Notes: generated by a model from the letters alone, not told the origin. DNA of 64,000 nt from Pedobacter sp. AJM (GCF_002197755.1 NZ_NHOT01000011.1:52090-116089); one strand, 5' to 3'; positions 24,542 through 34,329 are shown, numbered from the stretch's first letter. Numbers and translations are program-made.

Positions 24542-26827
24542 TTATTTTTTAGGTTTGGCACTCATGTAGAAAGTCAGCTTTCCGCCAGCTGTAATATCAG
24601 TATGTTTAATGTTATGATTTGTAATCTCTTTACCATTCAGCATCACTTTTTGAACATATACATTTTTATCACTTTGGCTTAAAGCCTCTACCGTAAATGT
24701 TTTATTATTTTCTAATTTAATTACTGCTTTGTTCACCAGCGGGCTACCCAGCGCATACACATCTGATCCCGGAGCTACCGGGTAAAAACCCATAGCCGAA
24801 AACATATACCAGGCACTCATTTGTCCGCAATCATCATTTCCACCTAAGCCATCGGCAGTAGGTTTGTATTGCATGTTTAAGATGTGGCGGATTTGTGCCT
24901 GGCCTTTATAGACCTCATCCGTCCAGTTGTACAGATAAGCTACATGGTGAGCGGGTTCATTTCCATGTACATAACCGCCGATGATACCTTCACGGGTAAT
25001 GTCTTCAGTGTGGGCAAAAAATTCGTCCGGCAGGTGCATGCTGAAAAGAGAATCCAGGCGTGCGGCAAATTTCTTTTTACCCCCCATAACCTCAATCAGG
25101 GAAGTGGGATTATGAGGCACAAAAAAACTGTAATTCCAGCTGTTACCTTCAATAAAACCTTGCCCCTCGGTATCCTTTGGATCAAATTTTTGCTTAAAAG
25201 TTCCGTCAGCCAATTTAGGGCGCATAAAGCCAGATGCCTGATCATAATTGTTTCTCCAGTTTTCTGAACGCTTAATAAACTCATTATAAACATCCGTACG
25301 ATTTAATTTCTTAGCCAATTGTGCTATCGCCCAATCATCGTAGGCATATTCTAAAGTATTGGAAACAGATACACCACTTTTTTCGGCCGGGATATAGCCC
25401 TTATCCATATAATAACCTATTCCTTCGTAATCCCGATGTTTTGCGGTTACTACACAAGCATCAAGTGCCTGATTTGGATCTCCGTTGTAAGTGCCTTTAA
25501 TAATAGCATCTGCAATTACTGAAACACTATGATATCCGCTCATACACCAGTTATCATTGGCGTAGTGTGACCAGATGGGCAACATGTGTAAACTGCTCTG
25601 ATCATAATGGGCCAGCATCGATTTGACCATGTCATTGCTGCGACTGGGCTGCACCAGGTTGAAAAAGGGATGCAATGCCCGGTAAGTATCCCATAATGAA
25701 AATGTAGTGTAATTGGTAAAGCCTTCAGCTTTATGAACACCCTGATCCAAACCCTTATATTCGCCGTTTACATCAGTATAGGTAGTTGGATTTATGAAGG
25801 CATGATATAAAGCCGTATAAAAGTTAATTTTATTGGCGTTTGAAGTGGTTACCTGAATTTTATTCAGCTCTTTATTCCAGGTGGCTTGTGCTAGTGATTT
25901 TACCTTTTCAAAATCCCACCCTGAAATTTCAGTTCGCATATTTTGCAAGGCATTTTCCTGACTTACCGGAGATAGCGCAAACTTAATTTTCACCTGCTCT
26001 CCTTCTTTTGTATCAAAATCAAAGTACATTTTAATTTTTTTACCCGCTATTTCAGGGAAATTCTGCTCCTGGTTGAATTTACCCCAGAAACCCCGATAGG
26101 CCTGTTTAGCATCATAGCTCTTTCTTCCGTAACTTTTAAAGGGTTTAGAAAAACTCATGGCAAAATAAACTGTCCGGGTACGTGCCCAGCCATTTGTTTG
26201 GCGATAACCTGTAATTAGTGTATCATTAACTACCCGAACGTAAGTCCAGACTGTCTTATCTTCGTAATTATAGATTCCCGCCATTAGATCCAGAATAATA
26301 TGCGATTGATCTGATTTTGGGAAGGTATACCGGTGCATGCCTACCCGGTTGGTTGCCGTTAATTCTGCAGTAATGTGATGATCATCCAGCTTTACCTTAT
26401 AATAACCGGCTTCAGCAGTTTCATTAGCATGAGCATAGGCAGAACGATAACCACTTTTGGGTTGATCTGCCGTACCCGGATTTAACTGCAGTTTACCTTG
26501 CGTAGGCATAATTAAGAAATCACCCAGATCTGAATGCCCTGTGCCACTAAAATGCGTATGACTAAAACCCACTATGGTTTTATCCTCATACTTATAACCT
26601 CCACAATACTTGTATACATCACCATTATACTTTCCATTCACTTCATAAGATAAAGTATCGGTTTCAGGGCTTAACTGTACCGCTCCAAAGGGTACTGTTG
26701 CCCCCGGATAAGTATGTCCCATTTTAGAGGTACCAATAATGGGGTTCACATATTGCACTAAATTCTGTTGTGCGGTGGCTAAAAATGCCGATAAAAGCAA
26801 ACAAGGGAGGATAATTTTTTTGATCAT
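24542..26827 (-). CDS. GH92 alpha-1,2-mannosidase-like protein
   Basis: A 761-residue exo-alpha-mannosidase of family GH92, a calcium-dependent inverting enzyme that trims alpha-mannosyl side chains (usually 1,2- or 1,3-linked). A Sec signal (MIKKIILPCLLLSAFLATAQ) directs export. Hallmarks in order: VNPIIGTSKMGHTYPGATVPFGAVQ at the N-terminal beta domain, FSHTHFSGTGHSDLGD, TFSLWDTYRALHPF in the catalytic barrel, EGNSWNYSFFVPHN, and G663-N-D-D666-CGQMSAW, whose Asp pair includes the catalytic base. Full length for the family. With GH76 and GH125 nearby it completes a set able to strip and cut fungal-type alpha-mannan. Confidence 0.95.
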   Translation of the reverse strand: MIKKIILPCLLLSAFLATAQQNLVQYVNPIIGTSKMGHTYPGATVPFGAVQLSPETDTLSYEVNGKYNGDVYKYCGGYKYEDKTIVGFSHTHFSGTGHSDLGDFLIMPTQGKLQLNPGTADQPKSGYRSAYAHANETAEAGYYKVKLDDHHITAELTATNRVGMHRYTFPKSDQSHIILDLMAGIYNYEDKTVWTYVRVVNDTLITGYRQTNGWARTRTVYFAMSFSKPFKSYGRKSYDAKQAYRGFWGKFNQEQNFPEIAGKKIKMYFDFDTKEGEQVKIKFALSPVSQENALQNMRTEISGWDFEKVKSLAQATWNKELNKIQVTTSNANKINFYTALYHAFINPTTYTDVNGEYKGLDQGVHKAEGFTNYTTFSLWDTYRALHPFFNLVQPSRSNDMVKSMLAHYDQSSLHMLPIWSHYANDNWCMSGYHSVSVIADAIIKGTYNGDPNQALDACVVTAKHRDYEGIGYYMDKGYIPAEKSGVSVSNTLEYAYDDWAIAQLAKKLNRTDVYNEFIKRSENWRNNYDQASGFMRPKLADGTFKQKFDPKDTEGQGFIEGNSWNYSFFVPHNPTSLIEVMGGKKKFAARLDSLFSMHLPDEFFAHTEDITREGIIGGYVHGNEPAHHVAYLYNWTDEVYKGQAQIRHILNMQYKPTADGLGGNDDCGQMSAWYMFSAMGFYPVAPGSDVYALGSPLVNKAVIKLENNKTFTVEALSQSDKNVYVQKVMLNGKEITNHNIKHTDITAGGKLTFYMSAKPKK

Positions 26828-26903
26828 GGATGTATTAAATTGAACAATTTCAACGAAAATTCTAAGGTATAAATTAAAATTGGAATCTACTTAAACATAA
26901 AAC

Positions 26904-26915
26904 TAAAACGTTTAA
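26904..26915. promoter_or_regulatory. Possible LacI-type operator upstream of GH92
   Basis: TAAAACGTTTAA is a nearly symmetrical element with the central CG of LacI-family operators, 77 bases upstream of the GH92 start. No LacI-type regulator gene is in the window. A chance match is quite possible. Confidence 0.25.
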
Positions 26916-27072
26916 CTTAATTTTATATCTCTAGATTTCATCCATCTAAACCTATATTCACAAAATCTATTTGATGTTTGATGTAGCATACACCTTACGC
27001 TGGCCTGCTTCTCCTTCAGCGGCTTTTTACAACGAACTGACTTGCTTTAAAAAATTTCAGGTAAATAAACCT

Positions 27073-27080
27073 TATTTTTG
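27073..27080 (+). promoter_or_regulatory. -7 promoter element of mnmA
   Basis: TATTTTTG matches the Bacteroidota -7 consensus TAnnTTTG and lies 18 bases before the mnmA start codon, giving a leader of about ten bases. No good -33 element is seen at the right distance. Confidence 0.5.
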
Positions 27081-27097
27081 CAGGCAATAATTTAGAA

Positions 27098-28189
27098 ATG
27101 AGTAAACACGGTAGAATTCTGGTGGCCATGAGTGGCGGGGTTGATAGTTCGGTAGCAGCGGTAATGTTGCATGAGCAGGGTTATGAGGTAATCGGACTGA
27201 CCATGAAGACCTGGGATTATGCCAGTTCAGGGGGCAGCAGTAAGGAAACCGGATGTTGTTCACTGGACAGTATAAATGATGCCAGAACGCTTGCGGTTAA
27301 CTATGGTTTTCCGCATTATATTCTGGATATTCGCGATGAGTTTGGCGATTATGTAATCGATAATTTCGTAGATGAATACCTTGCCGGAAGAACGCCTAAC
27401 CCTTGTGTGTTATGCAATACCCACATTAAATGGGAAGCATTATTAAAACGTGCCAATAAACTGGATTGCGAATTTATCGCCACCGGTCACTATGCTAATA
27501 TTCGTCAGCAAGACAGCGGAAGATATGTAATTTCTAAAGGTAAAGACGAAAATAAAGACCAGTCTTATGTGCTTTGGGGTGTATCGCAGGAAAACCTCTC
27601 ACGCACCAAGTTTCCTTTAGGAAGTTTTGCCAAATCAGAAATCAGGCAAATGGCATTGGATATGGGGCAGGAAGAACTGGCTAAAAAATCAGAAAGCTAT
27701 GAAATTTGTTTCGTTCCTGATAATGACTACCGTGCGTTTTTAAAACACAAGGTAGAAGATCTGGAAGATCGTGTAGCTGGAGGAAATTTCATTTTAAGCA
27801 ACGGAATGGTGGTTGGACAACATAAAGGTTATCCGTTTTATACCATTGGCCAACGTAAAGGTTTGGGCGTAGCATTTGGTGAACCTATGTTTGTAACACA
27901 GATATTACCAGAAAGTAATACTGTAGTTTTAGGCCGGGCTGACGAACTGGAACGTAAGGAGGCCATGGTGCGCAATCTTAACCTGATTAAATATGCCAGC
28001 ATAGAAGAGCCCATGGATAATGTTATCACCAAAATCCGTTATAAGGATGCGGGTATGCTAAGTACTATTGTTCAGGAGAAGGATAAAATGCGTGTTGTCT
28101 TTGATCATAACGTTTCGGCCATTGCACCAGGCCAGTCTGCCGTATTTTATGAAGGAAATGATTTGCTAGGCGGTGGTTTTTTAATTTAA
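27098..28189 (+). CDS. mnmA: tRNA-specific 2-thiouridylase MnmA
   Basis: Makes 2-thiouridine at the wobble base (position 34) of tRNAs for Lys, Glu and Gln, using ATP and a sulfur relay. The 363-residue protein has the PP-loop S12-GGVDS-S18, the catalytic C106 in NPCVLCN and the second active-site Cys204 in YEICFVPDNDYR; C53-C54 form an additional pair. The central and C-terminal beta domains end in PGQSAVFYEGNDLLGGG, typical of the family. Cytoplasmic. It is a single gene bounded by its own promoter and terminator. Confidence 0.97.
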   Translation: MSKHGRILVAMSGGVDSSVAAVMLHEQGYEVIGLTMKTWDYASSGGSSKETGCCSLDSINDARTLAVNYGFPHYILDIRDEFGDYVIDNFVDEYLAGRTPNPCVLCNTHIKWEALLKRANKLDCEFIATGHYANIRQQDSGRYVISKGKDENKDQSYVLWGVSQENLSRTKFPLGSFAKSEIRQMALDMGQEELAKKSESYEICFVPDNDYRAFLKHKVEDLEDRVAGGNFILSNGMVVGQHKGYPFYTIGQRKGLGVAFGEPMFVTQILPESNTVVLGRADELERKEAMVRNLNLIKYASIEEPMDNVITKIRYKDAGMLSTIVQEKDKMRVVFDHNVSAIAPGQSAVFYEGNDLLGGGFLI

Positions 28190-28210
28190 TTTTTACCTAT
28201 CAAGATACGG

Positions 28211-28242
28211 ATCCCGGCTGGCCACAGTCGGGATTTTTTTTT
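28211..28242 (+). terminator. Terminator of mnmA
   Basis: ATCCCGGCT and AGTCGGGAT form a nine-bp stem with one G-T pair, followed by nine T residues. It starts 21 bases after the mnmA stop. Strong rho-independent form. Confidence 0.9.
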
Positions 28243-28333
28243 GTATTAAATCTTAATTCCAATTTACAACCAAACAAAAAGTAGGTAATTCGCTTTGTTA
28301 AGGTAAACTTTATTAAATCATACTACCTTAAGC

Positions 28334-30151
28334 ATGAATCACATCAAAAGACCATTTCAGCCGATAGAAAACTATGGCATTATCGGAAATTTAAAAACGG
28401 TGGCACTGGTTTCACTAAATGGTTCAATTGATTTCATGTGTGCGCCAAAATTTGATTCGCCTTCTGTATTTGCAACCATGCTCGACAGGCAGAAAGGTGG
28501 CTATTGTGCCATAGAACCTGAACTGGAAAATTTCACAACCAAACAGCTTTACTTTCCTGGTACGGCCATTTTACTCACCAGGTTTTTTTCGGATACCGGA
28601 ATTGCAGAACTGACTGATTTCATGCCCATATCAGAAGGTAAACACTTATCAACAAGTGCCATTGTCAGAAAAATTAAAACCATCAGGGGCTGTATTAATT
28701 TTAAGTTCAGTTGCGTACCCCGGTTTGGTTATGCACAAAGCGAGTATAAGGCTAATAGTCATGAAAATCACCTCATTTTTGATTGCCCTGATGAAGAATT
28801 AAAAATTAAAGTTTCTGCAGATGTACCGCTGATACTGAGAAAGGCAAATGGCTATGCCGAGTTTACACTCCAGGAGTCTGAAACGGCAACGATTGTACTC
28901 GAATTTTTAAAACCGGAAGAGGCAGGTGAGCAACTCGCCTACTATGCTGATCACGCTTACCATGAAACCAAAGATTTTTGGGTAAAGTGGATTAGCAAAA
29001 CGAGTTATAAAGGGCATTATGGTGAATTGATTAAACGATCTGCCATTACACTGAAATTGCTCACTTCTGCAGAATTCGGTTCTGTGGTGGCCGCACCAAC
29101 TTTTGGACTGCCAGAAATACTGGGAGGTGATAGAAACTGGGATTACCGCTTCACCTGGATCCGTGATGCAGCCTTTACCATGTATGCTTTCCTGGCCCTT
29201 GGTTTTAATGAAGAAGCCACTGCATTTATGGACTGGATTTTTAACCTTTGCCAGAAAATTGACCTGCAACTCATCTATCAGATAGACGGCAACCCAAAAA
29301 TCGAAGAAAGAGAACTGGAACATTTTGAAGGTTACCGTAAATCAAAACCGGTACGCATTGGCAATGCTGCAGCAAACCAGGTTCAGATTGACATTTATGG
29401 TGAACTGATTGACACCATTTATATCTATAATAAGTCATACAAACCGATTACCTATCAATTCTGGATGCTCATTGAGAAACAGATTGAACAGGTAATCAAA
29501 AACTGGAAAAAGCCAGATCATGGTATCTGGGAAATCAGGACCGCAGAAAAAGAATTTTTACATACCCGCCTGATGTGCTGGGTAGCCATGGACCGTGCCA
29601 TTAAAATTGCGGAGCATCGTTCTTTTCCTTATCCCGAAGCGGAATGGCATAAAATCAGAAGTGAAATCTACCAGGATATTTACCATAATTTCTGGAATGA
29701 AAAACTGGGTTCATGGGTTCAATATAAAGGCGCAGAGCAGGTTGATGCCAGTGTATTGTTAATGCCGCTGACGCATTTTATTTCGCCAATAGAACCTAGG
29801 TGGCTTTCAACCATAAAAGTGATTGAAAAGGAATTGCTTTTAGATGTACTGGTTTACCGTTACAAAAATGGCGAAGAAAATTTTGATGGCCTGGAAGGCG
29901 AAGAAGGCACATTTAACATGTGTTCTTTCTGGTTTATCGAATCTCTTGCAAAAAGTGGCGAACTGGATAAAGCCGTGGAATATTTCGAGAAGATGATCAG
30001 CTATTCTAATCACCTTCTCTTATTTAGTGAAGAACTGGGTAAAAAGGGCGAACACTTAGGTAATTTCCCTCAGGCCTTTACACATCTAGCCCTTATCAGT
30101 GCCGCTATTGAATTGAACAAACAGCTGAACAGAGAAAGCGAAAAAGACTAA
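28334..30151 (+). CDS. GH15 family glycoside hydrolase (glucoamylase/trehalase-like)
   Basis: A 605-residue cytoplasmic enzyme of family GH15, resembling bacterial glucoamylase-like proteins and the alpha,alpha-trehalases of mycobacteria. The N-terminal beta-sandwich domain begins PIENYGIIGNLKTVALVSLNG, then the (alpha/alpha)6 barrel with GGDRNWDYRFTWIRDAAFTMYAF. Glu in HGIWEIR and Glu in DGLEGEEGTFNMCSFW fit the catalytic acid and base. No signal peptide. The substrate is an alpha-glucoside, perhaps trehalose or maltodextrin; sequence alone does not decide. It ends 11 bases from the convergent SDR gene. Confidence 0.92.
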   Translation: MNHIKRPFQPIENYGIIGNLKTVALVSLNGSIDFMCAPKFDSPSVFATMLDRQKGGYCAIEPELENFTTKQLYFPGTAILLTRFFSDTGIAELTDFMPISEGKHLSTSAIVRKIKTIRGCINFKFSCVPRFGYAQSEYKANSHENHLIFDCPDEELKIKVSADVPLILRKANGYAEFTLQESETATIVLEFLKPEEAGEQLAYYADHAYHETKDFWVKWISKTSYKGHYGELIKRSAITLKLLTSAEFGSVVAAPTFGLPEILGGDRNWDYRFTWIRDAAFTMYAFLALGFNEEATAFMDWIFNLCQKIDLQLIYQIDGNPKIEERELEHFEGYRKSKPVRIGNAAANQVQIDIYGELIDTIYIYNKSYKPITYQFWMLIEKQIEQVIKNWKKPDHGIWEIRTAEKEFLHTRLMCWVAMDRAIKIAEHRSFPYPEAEWHKIRSEIYQDIYHNFWNEKLGSWVQYKGAEQVDASVLLMPLTHFISPIEPRWLSTIKVIEKELLLDVLVYRYKNGEENFDGLEGEEGTFNMCSFWFIESLAKSGELDKAVEYFEKMISYSNHLLLFSEELGKKGEHLGNFPQAFTHLALISAAIELNKQLNRESEKD

Positions 30152-30162
30152 GGTTCAAATAT

Positions 30163-30933
30163 TTATTGTTCCTCATAATGATAAGTTAAACCACCGTCTA
30201 CATAATAGGTTGATCCTGTTACGTAGGCGGCCTCGTCTGATGCCAGAAAAGCCACAACCGCTGCCACATCATCTACTGTACCCATCCTTTTCATTGGAAT
30301 ATTTCCGATTACTTTTTCCAACTGCTCTTTATCATTTAAAAGATCCTGATTAATGGGGGTAGATATGGCACCTGGCGCCACATTGTTCACCCTGATATTA
30401 AATGGAGCCAGTTCAGTCGCCAGATTGCGGCTTAGCATCTTTAATCCGCCTTTACTGGCACAGTAAGCTGCAAAATGCGGGAAAACTATTTCTTCGTGCA
30501 CCGAACTCATATTAACAATAGTACCAGGTCTTTTTTCCTTCCTGCAATAATTAACAAAAGCCTGCATGCCAAAAAATACCCCTTTTAAATTGGTATCCAT
30601 CACCAGGTCATAATCTTCTTCCGTTACGTCCCAAAAATCTGCTTTTGTTTCTAAACCTGCATTATTCACCAGAATATCCAGTGCACCAAAAACATCAATG
30701 GCATCATGAACAAGCTTAATTACATCTTTAGTATTGCTCACATCAGCAGCTAAAAATTCTGCTCTTCCGCCCATTGCTTTAATCTCGGCAATTAGCTCCT
30801 CTCCACGTTCGTCGAATTTTCTACCATTTAAAATGATGTCGGCTCCTTCTTTGGCTAAACGCAATGCACAGGCTTCACCTATCCCCTGACTACTACCGGT
30901 AATTAATGCGATTTTATTTTTAAAACGTTTCAT
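30163..30933 (-). CDS. Short-chain dehydrogenase/reductase (glucose 1-dehydrogenase-like)
   Basis: A 256-residue NAD(P)-dependent oxidoreductase of the classical SDR family. Rossmann signature TGSSQGIG at residues 13-20, NNAG at about 90-93, Ser143/144, and the catalytic Tyr157-x3-Lys161 in YCASKGG. The C-terminal segment SDEAAYVTGSTYYVDGG is typical of glucose 1-dehydrogenase and 3-oxoacyl-reductase-like SDRs. Closest in style to bacterial glucose 1-dehydrogenases, but substrate prediction within SDRs is unreliable. It follows the AI-2E-family gene by 28 bases on the same strand and may be cotranscribed. Confidence 0.9.
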   Translation of the reverse strand: MKRFKNKIALITGSSQGIGEACALRLAKEGADIILNGRKFDERGEELIAEIKAMGGRAEFLAADVSNTKDVIKLVHDAIDVFGALDILVNNAGLETKADFWDVTEEDYDLVMDTNLKGVFFGMQAFVNYCRKEKRPGTIVNMSSVHEEIVFPHFAAYCASKGGLKMLSRNLATELAPFNIRVNNVAPGAISTPINQDLLNDKEQLEKVIGNIPMKRMGTVDDVAAVVAFLASDEAAYVTGSTYYVDGGLTYHYEEQ

Positions 30934-30961
30934 GAAAAGTATTTTTTTAATGATATGTAAA

Positions 30962-32044
30962 CTACTTGTGGTAAACTATTTCATCGATTCGATGGTCCAT
31001 TTTATGATCTTCAGGCAGGTTTTTCAGGTAAAACTCTTCATAGTAAGCTTTAACAATAGCCGCCATGGGCGTAGCCAGAAGTGCTCCGGTTAAACCAAAA
31101 GCCGCACCCATGGCTAATAACATAACCAGTGATGATACCGGGTGGATGTTCATGGTTGATGAACGCAGCTTAGGCATCAAAAAATCGGATACCAGCTCAT
31201 TGAGTAAAAGAAAAAATAAAAGGCACCAGAATGCCGTTAACGGACTAATGGAAAGCGCAACCAATGTTGGCGGGATGGCCATAATATAAAATCCCAGTTT
31301 GGGAATCAATTCGGAAAAGAACGCCAGCGCAGCCCAAACCAATGCACCCGGCACACTTACAATACTGAGAAACGCATATACCAAAACAGATTGTATGGCA
31401 CCTCCGATTAAATTGGATTTCATCCAGCCCACCAGCATGGTAGTGGTATGTTGCAGGGCATTTTTTGCGCTGTCTCTTTTACGTGGCTGAAAGAGCGACA
31501 AATACAATTCAACAATTGGTTTAGGATGACTTACATAAAAGACCACTAAACAAACAAATACGATAAACAAAAATACACCACCGATGATGCCGAAAGAAAA
31601 ATTACCCAGACCAACAATGGTCTTTCCTACCGACGGGATGGCTGAACCGATGGAAACACCGCTATCCTGGATTTCACGGTTGAACTCAGGATAATTCTTC
31701 AATACCGATGCGATATGATGGGATGCAGAAGTATAATAACCGGGTAAATTGCTGATTAAAACATCCAGCTGGTTGGTAATATGCGGGACAATTAACCAGC
31801 CTAGCCCAATACTTACCCCGAAAATAACCACAAAAATAATCAGGCTGGCCAGCCATCTTTTCATTCCTTTTTTTTCAAATTTACTCACCGGTGCACTGAT
31901 GATAATTCCCAGTACCAGCGCAAAAATGACCAGCAATACGATAGAAATAATCTTAAAGGTAAAGAATAGCAGTAAAGTTAATCCAGTAATGTATAAGATG
32001 GTTGATTTTATTGTTTGGAAAAGGTTATGATTAGATACATTCAT
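30962..32044 (-). CDS. AI-2E family transporter (PerM/TqsA-like permease)
   Basis: A 360-residue inner-membrane protein with about seven to eight helices, of the AI-2E transporter family. The N-terminal pair of helices (TILYITGLTLLLFFTFKIISIVLLVIFALVLGIIIS), a long extracytoplasmic segment (about 85-145), and the C-terminal cluster ending in GALLATPMAAIVKAYYEEFYL fit the family. Members export autoinducer-2 or act as Na+/H+ antiporters; the specific cargo here is unknown. It is upstream of the SDR gene in a likely two-gene operon. Confidence 0.88.
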   Translation of the reverse strand: MNVSNHNLFQTIKSTILYITGLTLLLFFTFKIISIVLLVIFALVLGIIISAPVSKFEKKGMKRWLASLIIFVVIFGVSIGLGWLIVPHITNQLDVLISNLPGYYTSASHHIASVLKNYPEFNREIQDSGVSIGSAIPSVGKTIVGLGNFSFGIIGGVFLFIVFVCLVVFYVSHPKPIVELYLSLFQPRKRDSAKNALQHTTTMLVGWMKSNLIGGAIQSVLVYAFLSIVSVPGALVWAALAFFSELIPKLGFYIMAIPPTLVALSISPLTAFWCLLFFLLLNELVSDFLMPKLRSSTMNIHPVSSLVMLLAMGAAFGLTGALLATPMAAIVKAYYEEFYLKNLPEDHKMDHRIDEIVYHK

Positions 32045-32101
32045 CTGGCTGGTATTTTTTTAATTGTTTGCAGTTATTCAAGATCGGCAATTGAAATGGC
32101 A

Positions 32102-32317
32102 TTAAACCAAAACTATTTTTTCTATCGTATGATCATCCTCACAGCGGATAAAAAGAACCCTGGGTTGATTTAAATTTCTGAAGCGACTTTTCAGCTTGGC
32201 AATAAAGCTTTTTGAGTTAGTTTCCTTCACCAAAGTAATGGCAATCGCATCAGAATTACCTCTTACCGCTATAATTTCTGTGGAATAAATCTCTTTAAGC
32301 TCACGAGTAAAATCCAT
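32102..32317 (-). CDS. Small hypothetical protein, 71 residues
   Basis: A small basic soluble protein with a strand-rich pattern (EIIAVRGNSDAIAITLV, PRVLFIRCEDDHTIEKIVLV). No family recognised. The reading frame has an ATG start and lies 57 bases upstream of the AI-2E-family gene on the same strand, so it may be the first gene of that operon. Composition looks like protein rather than a shadow, and there is no competing gene on the other strand. Confidence 0.6.
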   Translation of the reverse strand: MDFTRELKEIYSTEIIAVRGNSDAIAITLVKETNSKSFIAKLKSRFRNLNQPRVLFIRCEDDHTIEKIVLV

Positions 32318-32376
32318 ACAAAAGAAACCAACATTTTAAATTAAAGTTTGATTCCAGGTATTAATTTTATAAAAGC

Positions 32377-32410
32377 AAAAAAAATCCTGAAAAAATGACA
32401 GGATTTTTTT
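32377..32410 (-). terminator. Terminator of the signalling cluster
   Basis: AAAAAAATCCTG and CAGGATTTTTTT form a 12-bp stem with a nine-base loop; the A-run becomes a T-run on the minus strand. It lies about 48 bases past the receiver-HTH gene. Confidence 0.85.
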
Positions 32411-32457
32411 CAGGAGAATTATACTTGTAAAGTATGGTGAATAGTTGCTAACCTAAA

Positions 32458-33108
32458 TTAACTTACATAACCATTTAATACCGCATAGCGGATTAATGCA
32501 GCTGAATTTTTAGCCCCTGTTCGGTCAATTAAAGCCTGCCTGATGCCTTCAACCGTTCTTCTGCTTAAAAATACTTGTTCAGCGATTTCCTGATTCGTCA
32601 TTCCATTGGCAATTAAAGCTAAAACCAATTGCTCCCGCTCCGACAGTGCAAGTCTGGGCATACCTTTTTCAGGCATATTGGTAAGTTGGTGATTGAAACG
32701 TTCCAGTACACCAATACTTAGTTCGGAGGATAAATAACGTTTTCCATTCATCACCTGGCGTAAAGCAAATAGCAATTCTGTTTCATCCACATCTTTGGAG
32801 AGGTAGGCTCGGGCACCTGCGACAAAAGATTTTGCCGCATATTTTTCATCTTCAAGGATAGAAAGCATTACTACCTGAATCTGTGTATTGATGAGATAAA
32901 TTTCTGAGATCATTTGAATCCCATCCATATCAGGCATTGATACGTCTGTCAGTACGATATCAGCCTTTGTTCCATTTTTTAAAAGTTCTAAAAGTGCATG
33001 TGCGCCATCTACTGCAGCCACAACCTCTAAATCAGTATGTTGCTTTAACAACGCCTGTAAAGATCTGCGAACAATCTGATGGTCTTCTACTAAGATAATT
33101 CTGATCAT
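32458..33108 (-). CDS. NarL/FixJ-type response regulator
   Basis: A 216-residue DNA-binding response regulator. N-terminal receiver domain with the acidic pocket E8-D9, phosphoacceptor Asp55 in VLTDVSMPDMDG and Lys104-like SKD after AYL; C-terminal LuxR-type helix-turn-helix at about 150-212 (LSEREQLVLALIANGMTNQEIAEQ, then VFLSRRTVEGIR). It lies directly downstream (56-base gap) of the PAS histidine kinase, its likely partner. Targets unknown; no copy of its operator can be named. Confidence 0.93.
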   Translation of the reverse strand: MIRIILVEDHQIVRRSLQALLKQHTDLEVVAAVDGAHALLELLKNGTKADIVLTDVSMPDMDGIQMISEIYLINTQIQVVMLSILEDEKYAAKSFVAGARAYLSKDVDETELLFALRQVMNGKRYLSSELSIGVLERFNHQLTNMPEKGMPRLALSEREQLVLALIANGMTNQEIAEQVFLSRRTVEGIRQALIDRTGAKNSAALIRYAVLNGYVS

Positions 33109-33164
33109 ATAATTTATTTAAAATAGCCTGGTCATTTACCAGACCGATAACATTTACCTAAATG

Positions 33165-34262
33165 TTATTTTGGAAGCATGATATAAAAGGTTGTTCCTTT
33201 ATTTATTTCGGTATCAAACCAGATTTTCCCACCATGTAAATCAACAATAGCTTTAATGATCCCCATACCTAGTCCGTGCGATTCTTCTCCACTTAAACCA
33301 CGTTTAAGGCCCTGTTCTCTCCTGTCAAAAAGCGTTGACCTCAGCTCAACAGGAATACCACATCCATTATCCGCAACAGATATCAGTACGGTCTCCTCCA
33401 TTTCCTGTGCGGTAAGGGTAATTTCGCCCTGATCTGCCGTAAACTTAATGGCATTGGAAATCAGGTTATTTAACACCTGAAGAAATTTCATGCTGTCCAT
33501 GCGGATGTAAATGCGGTCGGCCTTACAGTTAAATGAAAAGTTCTTTTTTTCTTTCAATCTTGATCGCCTGTAAAAACGAATCAGATCCCGGAATTCCCAT
33601 ACCAGGTCAGTCCGCTCTTTTTTAATTTCTACCTCTGATGATTTCAGGAATTCTTTATTGATCAGGCTTCTGACCATCTTCATATTCCTTTCACACATTT
33701 CAATAATAAAGGATAAGCCCTCCGATAAATATGTTTCATCTTTATCTTCAATGCCATTAACCATTGAAGAAGCGGCAAGTTTCATCATCCCAAAGGGCTC
33801 CTTCAGATCGTGAGAAAGCACTTCAAGCGCAATATTTTTGCGGTTATTGATCATTTCAATAAGGATTTTATTTTGTCTGTCGACAGTAATATCTTCCACT
33901 ATGCCGCATAAGGTTGTATGTTGAACACCGCTTATCTGGCTAATGCTCATTTTTAAGTACTTTACATCTTCATTTTCCAGCATCAGCCGGAATTCATACT
34001 TTCTGAAAATAGATTTAGCCGAAATTTCCTGAAAACAGTAGCCAACCAGAACCTGATCATCGGGATGTACCCGATCAAATAAGACAGTTGGTGATTTTGA
34101 TATATCTTCAGGCTTTAAACCCCATATGGATGCCAGTGCTGTGTTGAAGTATAAAAATGTACAATCAATAATATCATAAACAAAATATCCATCAGTGGAT
34201 TTTTCTCCCAGTTGATAAAAAAGATCTTGTTGCATTACATTACTATTTTGTTGATAAATCAT
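33165..34262 (-). CDS. PAS-domain histidine kinase
   Basis: A 365-residue cytoplasmic sensor kinase with no membrane helix. A PAS domain occupies roughly residues 15-130 (GYFVYDIIDCTFLYFNTALASIWGLKPEDI), followed by the dimerisation helix with phospho-acceptor His151 in LSHDLKEP, then an ATPase domain with N box NLISNAIKF, G1 DNGCGIP and G2 HGLGMGI. The absence of transmembrane segments means it senses an internal signal through PAS or through partner proteins. It is flanked by two receiver genes in the same direction, which may both take phosphate from it. Confidence 0.93.
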   Translation of the reverse strand: MIYQQNSNVMQQDLFYQLGEKSTDGYFVYDIIDCTFLYFNTALASIWGLKPEDISKSPTVLFDRVHPDDQVLVGYCFQEISAKSIFRKYEFRLMLENEDVKYLKMSISQISGVQHTTLCGIVEDITVDRQNKILIEMINNRKNIALEVLSHDLKEPFGMMKLAASSMVNGIEDKDETYLSEGLSFIIEMCERNMKMVRSLINKEFLKSSEVEIKKERTDLVWEFRDLIRFYRRSRLKEKKNFSFNCKADRIYIRMDSMKFLQVLNNLISNAIKFTADQGEITLTAQEMEETVLISVADNGCGIPVELRSTLFDRREQGLKRGLSGEESHGLGMGIIKAIVDLHGGKIWFDTEINKGTTFYIMLPK

Positions 34263-34329
34263 AAGCTATTGATTAAGTAGACAGGCATAACCCAAACAAT
34301 AGGTTTGACAAAATGTTTACCAAAGCAGG

